Shown piece by piece: positions 1 to 12,546 of a stretch of 64,000 nucleotides of DNA. Numbering within the stretch: the stretch's first letter is position 1; every line of letters starts with the position of its first letter. The position numbers and the translations under genes were made by a program. A model generated the notes under the pieces. It was given only the letters and a program-made list of their open reading frames with translations. It was not told where the DNA came from and searched no databases. This DNA comes from Ligustrum vulgare (taxonomy: Eukaryota > Streptophyta > Magnoliopsida > Lamiales > Oleaceae). Where the stretch lies: NCBI GenBank assembly GCA_963555705.1, contig OY743169.1:813501-877500 (forward strand). Reading direction: 5' to 3'.

Positions 1-473
1 CCAATTCAATCTATTTTTCTAGATTTTCATACTAGTCGTGCAATAAACCCTAAGAGCTTGTTTAGGATTATCCGTGGTTAGAATTGGTTTGAAGAGCTTG
101 TTTTGAATCAATACACATAAGGAATAATTTAGATAATCAGAGCTTGTTGATTATTTATGATTGATAATTGAATTAGTGATAGAAACACGTTACAAGGAAA
201 TGTATAACATTAATTGAGGGCACAACCGAACCCGAGAACAAGATTTCTTCTTATATTATTTATCTAATCATATTTAATTGTTTATTTTATGCATATTTTT
301 TATTCAAGCAATCTTAAACAACAAACCGCCCTAATTTCATTCTAATTGATCGTACAACTAATTTTAGTTTCCGTTCCTTGTGTGATCGACCCTTACTCTC
401 GCTACTACATTATTAATTAATATTTAGCGAGTAAGGAATTATTTATTATTTTGGTGCATCGCGACACGCATAA
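1..473 (+). repeat. 5' LTR, right-hand part
   Basis: Direct repeat of 7692-8164. It ends at the CGCGACACGCAT motif, where the expected terminal CA reads AA here. The first 1.15 kb of the LTR lies upstream of the window. Confidence 0.85.
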
Positions 474-479
474 AATTTT

Positions 480-497
480 TGGTGTCGTTGTCAGGGA
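480..497 (+). other. primer-binding site, tRNA-Asp type, decayed
   Basis: The 18 bases differ from the tRNA-Asp-complementary site known from Athila-type elements (TGGCGCCGTTGCCGGGGA) at four places. Three are C-to-T and one is G-to-A, as expected from deamination of methylated cytosine. The site lies a few bases after the 5' LTR, in the normal place. Confidence 0.75.
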
Positions 498-727
498 ACG
501 GTTAACCAATTTAGTGTTTAATCAATTAGGATTTTATTTTTTTCTACATTTTAGTTTATTTATTTTATTTTCACTTTATTTCTATAATTTTTCAAAAAAA
601 AAATTTCTTGCATGTCTACTTCTTTACTTATATGCGTAAAACTCGATCAACTAATTTTTGAATTTTTTTTATTTTTGACCCAGAAATCAAGAGACATTTT
701 CAACAGCAAAGAAGAGTTGCACAACCA

Positions 728-2996
728 ATGGCAGTAGCTAACAATAATCTGACTCTCAAGCAACTAGCTACCTCGGATGTTGCTCAACAACCGCTATGCA
801 TCACTTTTCCGGCAGTGGAAGAAGGCAGAACTTTTGAGCTAAAATCCGGACTGATCCATCTTCTGCCAACTTTCCGAGGATGTCCTGGTAAGGACCCGTA
901 CAGACACCTTAAAGAATTTCATGTGGTATGCGACAGTATGAGGCCAACGAGCATTACCGATGAGCAAATAAAAATGAGAGCTTTCCCATTCTCATTGAAG
1001 GATGCCGCCACAGACTGGGTTTATTGTTTGCCATCTGGAACAGTCCCTACTTGGAATGACATGAAGAGGCTTTTCTTGGATAAATACTTCCCCGCATCTA
1101 GAGCTAGTACCATCAGAAAGGAAATATGTGGGGTGAGCCAGAACAATAATGAAACATTGTATGAGTATTGGGAGCGCTTCAAGAATCTCATCTCGAGCTG
1201 CCCCCATCATCAGATTAGCGAATAACTCTTGGTGCAGTATTTCTATGAAGGTCTAGCACCGATGGATAGAAGCATGATAGATACTACACGCGGAGGTGCA
1301 CTGATGGACAAGACACCGGAACAAGCACAGGCTTTAATCTCCAATATGGCTGAGAACACTCAGTAATTCAATTCAAATAGGGATATGCAAGTTCGGCGCG
1401 TAAATGAGATAAATAGTTCTAATATTGAAAGTCAATTTTCTGAACTAACCAATCTTGTAAAACAACTTGCAGTAGGAAAGTTACAACAAGTCAAAGCCTG
1501 TGGGATATGTGCTAATTTTGGATATCTAACAGATACTTGTCCAGTGTTGCAAAAGAAAAACAGTACCCAGGTGAATGCTGCAGAAGGTTTCCCGTTCCAA
1601 AGACAGCAGTACAATCCGTACTCTAATACCTACAATCCAGGATGGAGGGATCACCCCAATTTGAGATATGGAAGTAGCAAGGCCCCAGGTTTCATCTCCA
1701 ACATACCTCAAGGGCAATTTCAACAACAAGAGAATTTCCAACCTCAGGGGCAGTATCAACAAAGAACCCAAAACTCAGGTACTTCTCTTGAAGACATGGT
1801 TAAAGCCATGGCATCTAACACACTTCAATTTCAACAGGACACCAAGTCTGGCATTCAAAATCTGGAGAACCAAATGGGTCAAATGGCTACAGCCATCAAC
1901 ATGTTGGAATCACAATCTGGGGTAAATTGCCATCTCAACTTGAGATAAATCCTAAAAACGTGAGTGCCATAACCCTGCGGAGTGGAAAAGTGATTGAAGG
2001 TTCGTGAAAGCAGGCCCTAGCAAATGAAGAGGAAGAGGAGAAGGAAATTGAAAAGGAAGATACAACTTCGCAAAACCCGCAAGTAAAATCCAACTCTAAC
2101 TCAATTGCTAAATAGACTCCACCTCCTTTTCCTAGTAGGTTAGCAAAAGCAACTAAGGAGGGCAAGGAAAAGGATATACTGGAGATGTTCAGGAAAGTGG
2201 AAATCAACATTCCACTATTAGATGCAATCAAGCAAGTGCCCCGATATGCGAAGTTTTTTGAGGATCTGTGCACCAATAAGAGAAAGCTAAAGGGAAATGA
2301 GATAGTAAGAATGGGTGAGTCTGTATCTGCACTTCTTCACAGAAAATTACCTCTCAAGTGTAAGGATCCAGGTATGTTTACCATACCTTGTCAAATAGGC
2401 AATAAGAAAATAAATCGTGCTTTAATAGACTTATGAGCATCTATCAATGTAATGCCTAGGTCCACCTATGCTTCATTAAAACCTGCCAAACTGACTGAAA
2501 CTAATGTTATAATTCAAATGGCCGATCTATCTAATGCTTATCCTGACGGGGTAGTTGAAGACATTCTAGTACAAGTAGGAGGGTTAGTATTTCCTGGAGA
2601 TTTTTATGTATTGTACATGAATGATGACCACTCTCCCAACTCTACTCATATTTTGTTAGGCAAACCATTCCTAAAAACATCTAAGACCAAGATAGATGTT
2701 AGTAGTGGCTCACTTACCATGGAATTTGATAATGAGATTATTCAATTCAATATTTATGATTCCGTGAAAAATCATGATGATGATAATCATGTTCAGTCTG
2801 TTAATGTGATTGATTCTTCAGTATAGGAGATTTTTGAACTTGGTGGAAAGGACTGTCTAAAGTCACAACAATCAGGTAAAATCTCTCATGTCGCATCACC
2901 AATTTCTAATGAAGAGCTTCTACCCCCTATTTTACAGGCCCTAATGAAGAGCATGAAGAAGAAATTGAGTTTTGGGAGTCCAGTTGATCCCGGATG
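728..2996 (+). pseudogene. gag-protease pseudogene of the Athila-like element
   Basis: Gag starts at 728. It contains a retrotransposon gag domain (key stretch ATDWVYCLPSGTVPTWNDMK, about residues 93-112) and later a zinc-knuckle remnant CGICANFGYLTDTC, in which the expected histidine is tyrosine. The protease region near 2380-2720 has the ALIDL and INVMP blocks and ends with a LLGKPFL block, but the glycine of the D-L-G active-site triplet is a TGA stop (about 2435). Other breaks are TAA at 1222-1224 and near 1363, a frameshift near 1915, and stops near 2006 and 2113. After 2826 the frame runs to a stop near 2996 with no polymerase domain. Not expected to give a functional product. Confidence 0.85.
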
Positions 2997-3015
2997 AATA
3001 AGGAAGTAACCCGTC

Positions 3016-3062
3016 AAGCCAACGACAGTAAACAAAGGCGCTGCTCGGGAGGCAACCTGAGA
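3016..3062 (+). other. conserved non-coding motif after the retrotransposon ORF
   Basis: The stretch reading GTCAAGCCAACGACAGTAAA and then CGGGAGGCAACCTGAG matches a short motif I recall just after the coding region of many Athila/Tat-type plant elements. Its role is not known to me. It marks the end of the lost polymerase region. Confidence 0.45.
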
Positions 3063-4749
3063 GGGGAGTTTCTTTACTCCCTCAAATTGTTATTTTTTAT
3101 TTTCATTTTTGTCATTTTTCTTATTAGTTAATTTCATTCACCAAAAAAAAAAAAAAATCAGTGGCCTTGTTACGGTCGTAAAGTTTTAACTTTACGACCG
3201 TAACTCTACTCCATCGAATTTATCCAGAGGCCTAATTACAGCCGTAACTATATTGTTTACGGCCGTAGCTGATTCTTTCAATTTTTTTTAGATTGTTACT
3301 TACGGCCGTAAGTTTCACAGAATTTTAAAATTCCATCTCTTCTTCTGTTTCCATTCACATTCCCCTCTTTTGTTTTGTATTATCAAGCTCCACATCAAGG
3401 ACAATGTGGAATTCAAGTTTGGGGGGAATGATTATCTATTATCTTTTGTTATCCTTATTTTATTCATCTTCATTCAGTTTTTTGTTAATTAGCTTTAATT
3501 GTGCTTAGATCCACATTTTGGTATAATAGGAGCGGCCTCACTTACGATAATTTTTGAACCACCAACTTCTTAAATTGCATAATCGGACAAAGAATGAGCA
3601 CATGGAGATGAGTTTTCCAATAATTTCTGAATTAGTTTGAAAATGGGGACAAATTGAAAATTTTCTACAACTTAATTGAGTCAAACCAAAATTGATATGA
3701 TAAAACAACACCCCGAGTAACTTCATTCTATCCTTATCCCCTAGATTTTGAGTTCAGAATGAAGACTGAGCAATGACCTATACTCATAATTGGATGGGAG
3801 GAACACATATAAATCATAATTTGTGAGCTTTTGAACTTATGAGCTACTTTTACTCTTTATACTAAGCTCTATTTTTTTTTTTTTTTTTTTGATATGTGTC
3901 ATGCATGGTTGGTTTGTTCTTGGATGTGCTCTTTTGTGCATGCCATTGTAGCCTCTTGATTCAAATGCAAAATATAGTAAAGGCATTAGGTTAAACCAAA
4001 TTTGACCTGCTAAAAGGGCCTACCATGATACATGTACCAATAGAAACCCCCTTGAGCCTTAGCCTTTCCTTGAGATTTTGATGCCACGTTACAAGCCACG
4101 AATACCCTTTCTTTTAAATTGTCTCTAATTTGAACTCATAGAGAAGGGATTTACAAGCTTTTGTTGATTGAGGATTGTGCTGTGGTCTAAGTCTAAGAAG
4201 TGCAATGGTTATCTTGTGTTGGACGACAGTTGTGTAATGGACTGAATTCAGGGAAATGTAATTCTATCTTGTGTCAATTGGTGACTGCGTAATGATTTGA
4301 ACAAAAGAGAAAAAGTTGCAGTCTGTACTCGAAAAAAAAATCGAAAGAGAAAAAGCAATAAAAATGAAGTTTAGTCAAGAAAATTAGTAGTTGAGGAAGT
4401 TAAACACTCAACTTGTTTACAAAAAATAAAAATAAAAAATCAAGTGTTAACTAAGTTGGGTAGAGTGAAACAATGAAGTTCATATTAAGGGGTGAAGAAA
4501 GTAATGTCATTTTGAATTGACTTGGTTTGCGAAATTCCTTCTCGACTCAGCCTAAATATGTCATTTTATTCTACCTGACCCGAAGCCCGGTTACAACCAA
4601 ATAAAGACATTTACTTTGCACTTGTGTTATTGTTTGCTCCGGTTATGACATTTGGGCAGTCTATGGTGATGAATTCTCTATACAGTGAGTTGAGTGAAAA
4701 TTCTCACCCTTATACACTTTGTGCGCAGAGAGAAATACCGGTGAGGGTG
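3063..4749 (+). other. non-coding 3' internal region of the Athila-like element
   Basis: No gene seen. It holds a cluster of TTACGGCCGTAA-type palindromes (about 3171-3312), a G-rich tract (TTTGGGGGGAATGA near 3418) like an extra polypurine tract, poly-T and poly-A runs, and otherwise AT-rich spacer. The short ORFs here are not convincing. Confidence 0.6.
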
Positions 4750-4754
4750 TTAAC

Positions 4755-6162
4755 TGATAAGTGTATTTTATACACTTATTTCTATCCTAAAAGTAAGATT
4801 TTATATGTTTGTTTTAGAGTATTTGCTATTTATTTTGTGTTATTTGTTTACATTTCAGAAATAATCCCAAAGTCGAGAAAACAAAGGAATTGAAGCTAAA
4901 ATTGAGCAATTGGATGTAAAAAGTGTCAAAGTGAGCAAATCAAGAATTGATGCAGTCAATCAAATAGCTAAATTGAAGAAAAAAATCGAATTTGGAAGAA
5001 ATCAGAAGTTCAGGGGCTAAATTGCAACAATCAGAAGTTAGAGGACTTGCTGTGCAATTAAAAGACAGGGACCAACTTGTAACATTTAAAAGTCAGAAAT
5101 TGCCTTAAACCGTAATACCGTGCGGTCGCACGGTCAAAAAAATCAGCGACTGAAGTTTACCTGCAGAGTCATGCGATCCCGCATTTTTTAACCGTGCGGC
5201 CGCACGGTAGTCCCAACTGGGCCGCAGCTGGGTTTTTTGCGCAAAATTCAGTAGTTTTCTCCTCAATTAACCTAATTCTCGGGAAAATCTATAAATACCA
5301 GACCTAAGGCTCGAGATTGGGGATTCCCAACTTGCTAAATTCATGTCAAAACGCTGTCGAAGTGCCGAGGGATCCAAACCACGCCAAGATCAAGATTGAA
5401 GATATAATTGCAATGAGATGAATTGGGTTACATCTTTTCATATCTCTTGTTATTTATTTTCTATTATGTTTCTAGGCTAGGTTAATTGTGTTGGAATTGT
5501 GATGAAGTTTTGATTTCTTGACTCCATATTTTAATCTATTATTTAATTTATGCAATTCATGATTTTGAGCAATTGAATTATGCTTTTTCTATCATGCAAT
5601 TACTTGATCACTAGTTGTATGATTTTAGGTTGTGATTTCTTAAGTTCGAAAGATTAGGATTTCATTAAACTTGTTTTGATTGCCACAAAGTCCGATAGGG
5701 GATAGAAACATACCCCTATGCTTTGTGTTATCTGCTATAATATTCATAGTTCTTTTAATGCTTTCTTACACATTCGTATTCAACATAGAAATATAGTTGG
5801 GTCGTGTGTAGGAATAGACGTTATTGCTTGTCCGAAAGGAAGTTTTAACAACATTAGGAATATGAATTTTCAAAACCCGTGAATTGTATTTAAATAATTG
5901 GTTAAGATATGGATGATAGAGTCAAAATGGATTCATAATTCTAACGCATTTATTTTCATTCGTTTAAAATCAAATTTGTCAATTTTTTAGTTTAATCTTT
6001 ATTTTAGTTTTCAAAATCAAAATTCTCAAATCAAAACAAATCTCTAGTTCCGGTTAAGATAGTAATCTAAAATACAATTTAATACAATCTCTGTAGGATC
6101 GATACTTGAACTCACGTCCACTTTATTACTTGCGCGACCAGTGCACTTGCGGAGTGTTGTCA
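4755..6162 (+). mobile_element. solo LTR nested in the Athila-like element, 5-bp target duplication TTAAC
   Basis: It starts TGATAAGTGTATTTTATACA and ends AGTGTTGTCA. The bases immediately outside are TTAAC at 4750-4754 and TTAAC at 6163-6167, a perfect 5-bp duplication as Ty3/gypsy integrases make. It is 1408 bp long, with no internal coding sequence or second LTR, so this is a solo LTR left by LTR-LTR recombination. It carries CCGTGCGGTCGCACGG-like palindromes near 5115-5210. The short ORF at 4624-4893 runs across its left boundary and is spurious. Confidence 0.88.
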
Positions 6163-6167
6163 TTAAC

Positions 6168-6544
6168 TCTCATTACATATGCTTATGAGTGGTTTGAATT
6201 GCTTGGTCTATATTCTATGCTTTTGAGTTGGTCGAAACTAACACCCTTGTAGCGAATTGATATATGTTAAGAGAGAACTCATGAGAGGTGGGAGGATACA
6301 AGCCACGTTGGGCAATGAATTGGTCCGGGGGTATTGATTTTCATTTCTGTTCAGATGATATTGGATGATGCATCTCTTGCACACACTAACACACTCCGGT
6401 TATGCAATTGAATTTTCATACTAAAAGAAAAGTGGGCTGTAACCTTGACTTTCCGATTGTAGGTCTATCTTTTTGTTTGAGTTATGTTTCTTTTCTTTTA
6501 CATCATTATTCGAGGACGAACAATGGTTTAAGTGTGGGGGGATT
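6168..6544 (+). other. end of internal region and polypurine tract
   Basis: Non-coding remainder of the host element. It ends in CGAGGACGAACAATGG and then AGTGTGGGGGGATT (about 6531-6544), the plus-strand primer tract lying directly against the 3' LTR. Confidence 0.7.
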
Positions 6545-8164
6545 TGATAAGTGCTTTATTAGCACATATTTAATTCACTTATTATCTTATTTTGTTATTG
6601 GTTTGATCCTATTGAAGTATCGTTTAATGCACTTTCACTTATTGTGCTATGTAAGGTCAAAAAGAAGAAAAGAAAGGAAATAGGACCAAAGAAACACAAA
6701 AAATCAAGAAGTGAGGTTCAAGGGTATATTCAAAGAGCTCAAAATCAATAATAGCGTGTGAGAAGAAGATTAGATGCAAAAATTATGGTCAAAGAAGGTT
6801 TGGGGTGAAGTTGGAAATCAAAAACCCGCAAGGATTGTGATCATGAATTTTAGTCATAGATTGAAGCTCAATTTGGTCATATAATAATTTCGAATTTGGG
6901 AAGATCTATTTCACAAAGAATTGTATATATTTGAGTTTTCTTTCCAACTCAACTTGAATCACCACAATCGGAGTTCGAGAGAGAAATTTATGACCAAAAT
7001 ATCGAGCACAGTCGCTTCTCGACAGAGATGCATTTACGACCGTAAATGACAAAGTTACGGCCATAACTTCCAAATTCCGAAAATTTTCAGTAACTCACTT
7101 ACGGCCGTAAATGACAAATTTACGGCCGTAACTTGCTCGCCAAGAAATTTCCTTATCTGATTCATTGCATAATTTTGGTATATCTTGTGGTAAAGCTAGG
7201 GCACGATTTTGGGAGTATTAAAGGAGCAAAATCACCACAACAAGGAGGCTGGACATTGAGAAAAATTGAGAGCAAGATTTAGAGCATTCTTGGGAGATTT
7301 TCAAGCGCAAGAATATCAACAGCAATGGAATTCATGAAGCAACTTGAAGAATCTACCGCAACCATGCTAAGGTAAATTCTATGTCTTGTTCAAAGGGGAA
7401 GTTATGTTAACTTGATTATGTTATTTTCTTTTCCTACAAATTAGTAGCGTGAATTTATTCCTTTATTTTAATTGTTGGATTATTATGTTTTGAATGTTCA
7501 ATTGAGTTTATTTGATTAATAGTTTAATTTGGCCAATTAGATTATTGATCTTTGTATTCATGAATATGATATGTTTAGATTCTTGATCCGTAATTGTCAT
7601 TGAATCTTTACTTTAGTAGCAAATAAATCTGGTATAGGTTTAGTAATAATTCAACTTGGATTGATTAATTTGAGCTTGTGAAATTAACGATCCAATTCAA
7701 TCTGTTCTTCTAAATTTTCATATTAGTCGTGCAATAAACCCTAAGAGCTTGTTTAGGATTGTCCGTGGCTAGAATTGGTTCGAATAGCTTGTTTTGAATC
7801 AGTACACATAAGGAAGAATTTAGATAATTAGAGCTTGTTGATTATTTATAATTGATAATTGAATTAGTGATAGAAACACGTTACAAGGAAAGGTATAACA
7901 TTAATTGAGGGTACAACCGAATCCGAGAACAAGATTTCTTCTTATATTATTTATCTAGTCATATTTAATTTTTTATTTTTATGCATATTTTTTATTCAAG
8001 CAACTTTAAACAACAAACCCCCCAATTCCATTCTAATTGATCGTACAACTAATTTTAGTTTTCGTTCCTTGTGGGATCGACCCTTACTCTCGCTACTACA
8101 TTATTAATTAATATTTAGCGAATAATGAATTATTTATTATTTTGGTGTATCGCGACACGCATCA
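6545..8164 (+). repeat. 3' LTR of the Athila-like element
   Basis: It begins TGATAAGTGCTTTATTAGCA and ends CGCGACACGCATCA, giving TG...CA termini and 1620 bp. It contains paired TTACGGCCGTAA-type palindromes at about 7022-7130. The right 473 bp align with the window start. Confidence 0.88.
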
Positions 8165-9186
8165 ATAGTCTTATGTTTGAAAAGCAAGTAGTTCTCGTAA
8201 CATTGTCTCATGTTTAGAAAGCAAGTAATTCTCATTAACACAATTATGCATGCTAACATTATAATCCAAATAATCATTTATGCGCATTTTTGAAAAAATG
8301 AGTTTGTAAATAAGAGTCTACCTTATTTCTCGAGTTTTGAGCAAACAGGATTAAACATTTTAATGTTCTCGCACCTCGTCTAGTCCTATAAAAATAAGTA
8401 AATATATAATTAGAATCATACTTTGGAATAATCAAGTCTAGAAAGATGAATAAATATATAATCAAGTTTAGAAAGATGAATTTGTGTAAAATAAGGTTTT
8501 TAAAAGGCTTTAGGGACTAAATTGTGAAATTAGAAAAAAAAAATAATCAAGAATTGACTCATGTAATATGTGAACCTTGGGACTGATTTGAGTAATTTTT
8601 AGAAACTGCAGGGTTGAGATAAAACATTTTAAAATATGGAGGGACTGAAATAAATGATTTTAAAACTTGAGGGACTAAAATGGTAATTTTATAAAATATA
8701 ATTATGGGCTTATTATGTAATTTGAAGAATTTGTAGTTTATGGGTTTTGATTGTATGAAATAAATGGGGAGTTGAAGAATATTTAAGTTATGAAATGAAT
8801 GTGTAGGTTATATGTAACCTAAGAATTTGATGAAAATTTAAATATTGAAAGTTTTTTGGTATTGAGAGGTTGGAATGTTATATCTTTGTTGGAAGGAAAC
8901 GGGATGTAAAATGAATTGTACATAAAATAATAAAATTTGGACTTAATATGTATTAGATTTTAAATAAGTAAGGTTTCGTGTTTAAAACGAAAATAGTGAT
9001 TTTGGATGACTTTTAAAATTGCAATTTGGACTAGTGATGAACTTAAATTTTTTACTTATAGTCTTAAAATAATAATATGGCTAGACGAGAGCGCTAAGTT
9101 TGAAAATAATGACCTTTACGATTAGAGAGTCGTAGCGACAAGTTTGATAATACTAATTTTTAAACTTGAAATTTCTTAGTCGCTAC
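8165..9186 (-). repeat. truncated LTR fragment, reverse orientation, same family as 23462-25903
   Basis: It ends on the plus strand with TTAGTCGCTACA, the reverse complement of an LTR start TGTAGCGACTAA. Just inside is AGTCGTAGCGAC, the same inner block seen near the start of the solo LTR at 23462. Phrases such as 'gagggactaaaatgg' mirror the 'agtccct' spacer of that LTR. The opposite terminus was not found. Bases 8168-8243 hold a short imperfect tandem duplication of about 38 bp. Confidence 0.6.
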
Positions 9187-9436
9187 ATTAATATTGTTAT
9201 GTTGCTTTTTTTCAATTGGACTTGTAAAAATTAATTTATATTTAAGTTGTTATTAACCGCACTCGACTGGGCGGTTCTGGTATGGGACAAAAAATTGGTG
9301 GTTCGATTAAAATTTTGGAAAATCAACCTTGAATCGATCAGTTGTCATCACTGTTTGAGTTCTTGATTGTGCCAAAATATCTAATAATGTCTATAATTTT
9401 TATTAAAAAACAATGAACTTATCATTTCTTTGTTTA
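9187..9436. other. unassigned AT-rich spacer
   Basis: No gene or element boundary recognised. Confidence 0.4.
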
Positions 9437-9815
9437 GTAACACTGTTTGATTTATAAACTGGTTTATTTATGATTTTGAGGTAAAAAAGTAGTAGTTAAA
9501 AAATTGGAGAGAGAAAATATATTTAGTTAAAAAATTGTTTGAGAAATTGTATAATTTATAAATTGATTTATAAATTATTTTATTTTGGTTACCAAACGGA
9601 AGTACAAGTAGACAAAGGTGTGGACCCAAATTCACCCCTCGTTTGGTAAATGTATTTTTTTTTATTATTTATAAATCAGTTTATAAATTACACAATTTCT
9701 CAAATCATTTTTTAATCATAAACATTTTCTTTCTTTATTTTTCAATCATGCATTTTACCTCAAAATATAAATAAATTAATTTATAAACCATATTTTTTTA
9801 CCAAATAAAGGTCAA
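9437..9815. mobile_element. pair of related MITEs in inverted orientation, about 0.4-kb foldback
   Basis: The left copy (about 9437-9600) runs from ACTGTTTGATTTATAAACTG to TTGGTTACCAAACGG. The right copy (about 9637-9815) runs from CGTTTGGTAAATG to TTTTTACCAAATAAAGG. Each has its own terminal inverted repeats, and the copies are reverse complements of each other through most of their length. Target duplications were not resolved. Confidence 0.6.
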
Positions 9816-10011
9816 ATAATCAAGACAATACAAATTTCATTAGTCCTCTCAAGTCTTTAAAAAAAAAAAAAAAAAACGACTCTCATTGAACAAAGTCAAC
9901 AATTTCGGCAATTATAACCCTCTCATCCTCAATTAACTCTTGATTAAGCACACCAAAGTGGAATGAGCAATCACTCTCAATACTGAAATTAAATACTGAA
10001 ATTAGAGGCTA

Positions 10012-11040
10012 AGAGTATGTTTGATTGGAAAGATGAAAAATGAGTAGATGAAAAATATTTATTTCCCGCGGAAATATATTAATTATGTTTGATTGATTTA
10101 AATTTGAAGATAGGTATTGTGATAAATTTTCAACTTTTACTGTTATTTACCTTTTATTTGAGACTGACCCATCCACAGATTTCTCTCCAGTCGGCTCCAT
10201 GACTCCGTCAAGCTTCAGCTGGTCAAATCAACACCAATATCTCGTCGGCCTTTAGTGCTTCTAATGTCTAGCTACTCCAGTTCAATAATGCTCCTTTCTC
10301 TGGTTTTTCGGTTCCAAATTTCAAGGACTAAATCTGGTCACTATAACAAAAACCTCTCTATATTTTGAACACGCAGCAGCAGAGGCAGAAGCGAAGAAAC
10401 AAATTGAAATTTTCCTTTTTCAATTTTCGGTCAATCATGTGATAAAAGCAACTGCAGCTTCAACTCTGAATTCGTTTTTCATTTTCTGCCAATCATTTAT
10501 CTGGGCTTTTTTGGGTTGAATTTTTACTGATTAATTAGGATTGGATTGAGAAGGAAAATCATGTCCATTTATGGAACGTACTCCACTTCCGACCGCCGGT
10601 AAAAGCCGTACTCTCATATCATCCGATGAAGGTGGATTTAATTTGTAGATTCCCAGTGGTCATGGAATTGTTGTCGGCTTGCTACATAGAGTTTAATTTG
10701 ATTAATTTTGTATTTTGCATATTAAAATAGATTGGGACTTCACTTGGGAATTGTAATGGAGAAGGGCGGAAGACGAAGAAGTGCGGGTGCAGACGTGTGC
10801 AGTTGTCTTTTATTTTGCCTACCAAATCAAGGAAAATGGGCTCACGTGAGGGAAAGTAAGAAAATGTTTGTATGGGAAAATATGGTACATCAAACAGATG
10901 AAAAGACAGAAAATTGGATTATATTTTCCATCTTCCTGGGTAAATGTAGGCTATCAAAGATAGCCTAAAAGTTTAGACTTGCATGTTGCTTTGATATAAA
11001 AAAAAAACATAATAATATGATCTTTGTAATATCTTTTAAC
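10012..11040. other. non-coding stretch, possible degenerate TIR element
   Basis: GGAAAGATGAAAAAT near 10019 is roughly the inverse of ATTTTCCATCTTCC near 10924, which hints at a non-autonomous TIR element of about 0.95 kb. The repeat is short and imperfect. The 78-codon ORF at 10732-10968 has no recognisable domain and I do not call it a gene. Confidence 0.3.
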
Positions 11041-11391
11041 TATTCCATCTCAATTAATAATTTAATGCTAATAGTTACAATGAGTTTTCCTATGTCAATT
11101 ATACTCATTTTGTTCCATAAAGATAGACTTACTCCTATTTTCATGTAAGAAAAAATATAATTAATGTAATTGGAAATATAAATATTTCTTACATTTTTCT
11201 AATATATCTATACATTAATAATGGTTTAAATAGAATTAGTTTATATTTGTTGATAATAATGTACATTAAATAAGGGCATATTAAAAAACTTAAAAATAAA
11301 TATACTTTCAATAAAGAAAGTAGTCTATAATTTGGGACGGACAAATAAGGAATATAAATGTATCTTCACAAGACGGAGGGAGTATATATTT
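11041..11391. mobile_element. probable Stowaway-like MITE
   Basis: The right end GACGGAGGGAGTATA is the reverse complement of the Stowaway terminus TACTCCCTCCGTC. The left end (ACTATTCCATCTCAATTA) is only a weak match, so the left boundary is approximate. Confidence 0.5.
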
Positions 11392-11670
11392 TCTATGTAA
11401 TTATTAAAATGTCTTAACCCAATCGATACAGTAAAAGGGGTGGAGGCTCCACCTGGAGCAACAATGGAAAGATGAAGTAAAGTAGAAATCTTATCATCAA
11501 GAAAGTAATAGACTACATAAAGTACAGCTAAGAAAAAGTAGTATCTGAAATGCATAATAAGTGACGAGGCAATGAGGCCGCTCATCACGCCCAAGCACAC
11601 TAATGCACAACCAATACAGAAAAGTGCACAATGCGCAGCAAGGTACGAAACATGCGCATACGAGAGCATA
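11392..11670. other. unassigned spacer
   Basis: Open frames exist on the minus strand (11325-11669 and 11497-11793) but show no recognisable domain and overlap element ends. No gene called. Confidence 0.35.
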
Positions 11671-12000
11671 AGCCCCTGTTCTCTTTGCTGTTTTGAGGTA
11701 GTTTTCTGTTTTTATTTTCGAAAACGCTAAAAACGCGTTCTCTTTACCATTTTCGAAAACACATTTTGAAAAACAAAAAAAAAAATTGTACACAAAACGG
11801 AAAACGCCCGAAACATCGTTTTGGGCGTTTTGTGTGTATTTCGATAAAAAATGTCCAAAACGCGGAAAATGCGTTTTGGGAATTTATTTATTTTTTTTAT
11901 AGAATTATCTTAACTTAGAACTAAGCTTAATATAAAGTTTTTATTTTTTTTATTTTTTTTTTTTTGAATTATCCTAACTTGGAACTAAGCCTAAATAAAG

Positions 12001-12037
<37 letters not shown>

Positions 12038-12546
12038 ATCCTAACTTGGAATTTAGTTTAAATAAAGTTTTATTGAATTCAATATCAACATTACAAAAAA
12101 AATTAAATGAGAATTCTTGTTGTTATATTTCAAAAAATGCAATGATAAATGGACTCTGGTGGTTTTGAAAGAACTTGCATTTTCTGGATTTTAATAGAAG
12201 TAGAGCTTTCTCAAGTCCCGAACCTGACCAAGCTGTGTTAATATAGACTCTTAATGCTCACATTAGTGTGTTGCATGTAACCATATTTTTAGTGTATTGT
12301 GAAAGGAAATTTGAGTTGGAGTTAGTAGTATTTTGCAAGCAAATTAATTAAAAATAGTTTAAATAGTGTTCAGCAAAATTTCAAACAGAACGTGTTTTCC
12401 ATCTTTTCATTTTCAAAAACAGTTTTCAGAAATGACAAACCAAATGCGTTTTCAGCAAATTTGAAAACAAAAATGAAAACACAAAATATAAAACATTTTC
12501 GAAAATGAAAATACAAAATAAAATATAAACAGAACGTCACCTAAGC
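11671..12546. mobile_element. non-autonomous TIR element, about 0.88 kb
   Basis: The left end TAAGCCCCTGTTCTCTTTGC and the inverse of the right end (TTAGGTGACGTTCTGTTTAT) share TGTTCT.TTT. TTTTCGAAAA-type sequence recurs at both ends. The interior is poly-T and AT-rich with no ORF. Superfamily not determined. Confidence 0.45.

Larger units (their letters stand above)
1..8164 (+). mobile_element. Athila-like Ty3/gypsy LTR retrotransposon, decayed, 5' end outside window
   Basis: Bases 1-473 match 7692-8164 base for base in length, with roughly 30 differences by hand count (about 6%), so they are the right parts of a 5' and a 3' LTR. Between them lie a tRNA-Asp-type primer site, a broken gag-protease region, a long non-coding stretch and a polypurine tract just before the 3' LTR. 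No reverse transcriptase, RNase H or integrase domain was recognised, so the copy is non-autonomous by deletion or decay. A solo LTR is inserted at 4755-6162. The target duplication cannot be checked because the left end lies outside the window. Athila assignment rests on the gag type and primer site. Confidence 0.85.

Noticed and set aside
6402..6683. 93-codon ORF across the polypurine tract
   Set aside because: Spans the boundary of the 3' LTR; not a real gene.
10732..10968. 78-codon plus-strand ORF
   Set aside because: No domain, no nearby exon structure, lies in a likely decayed element.
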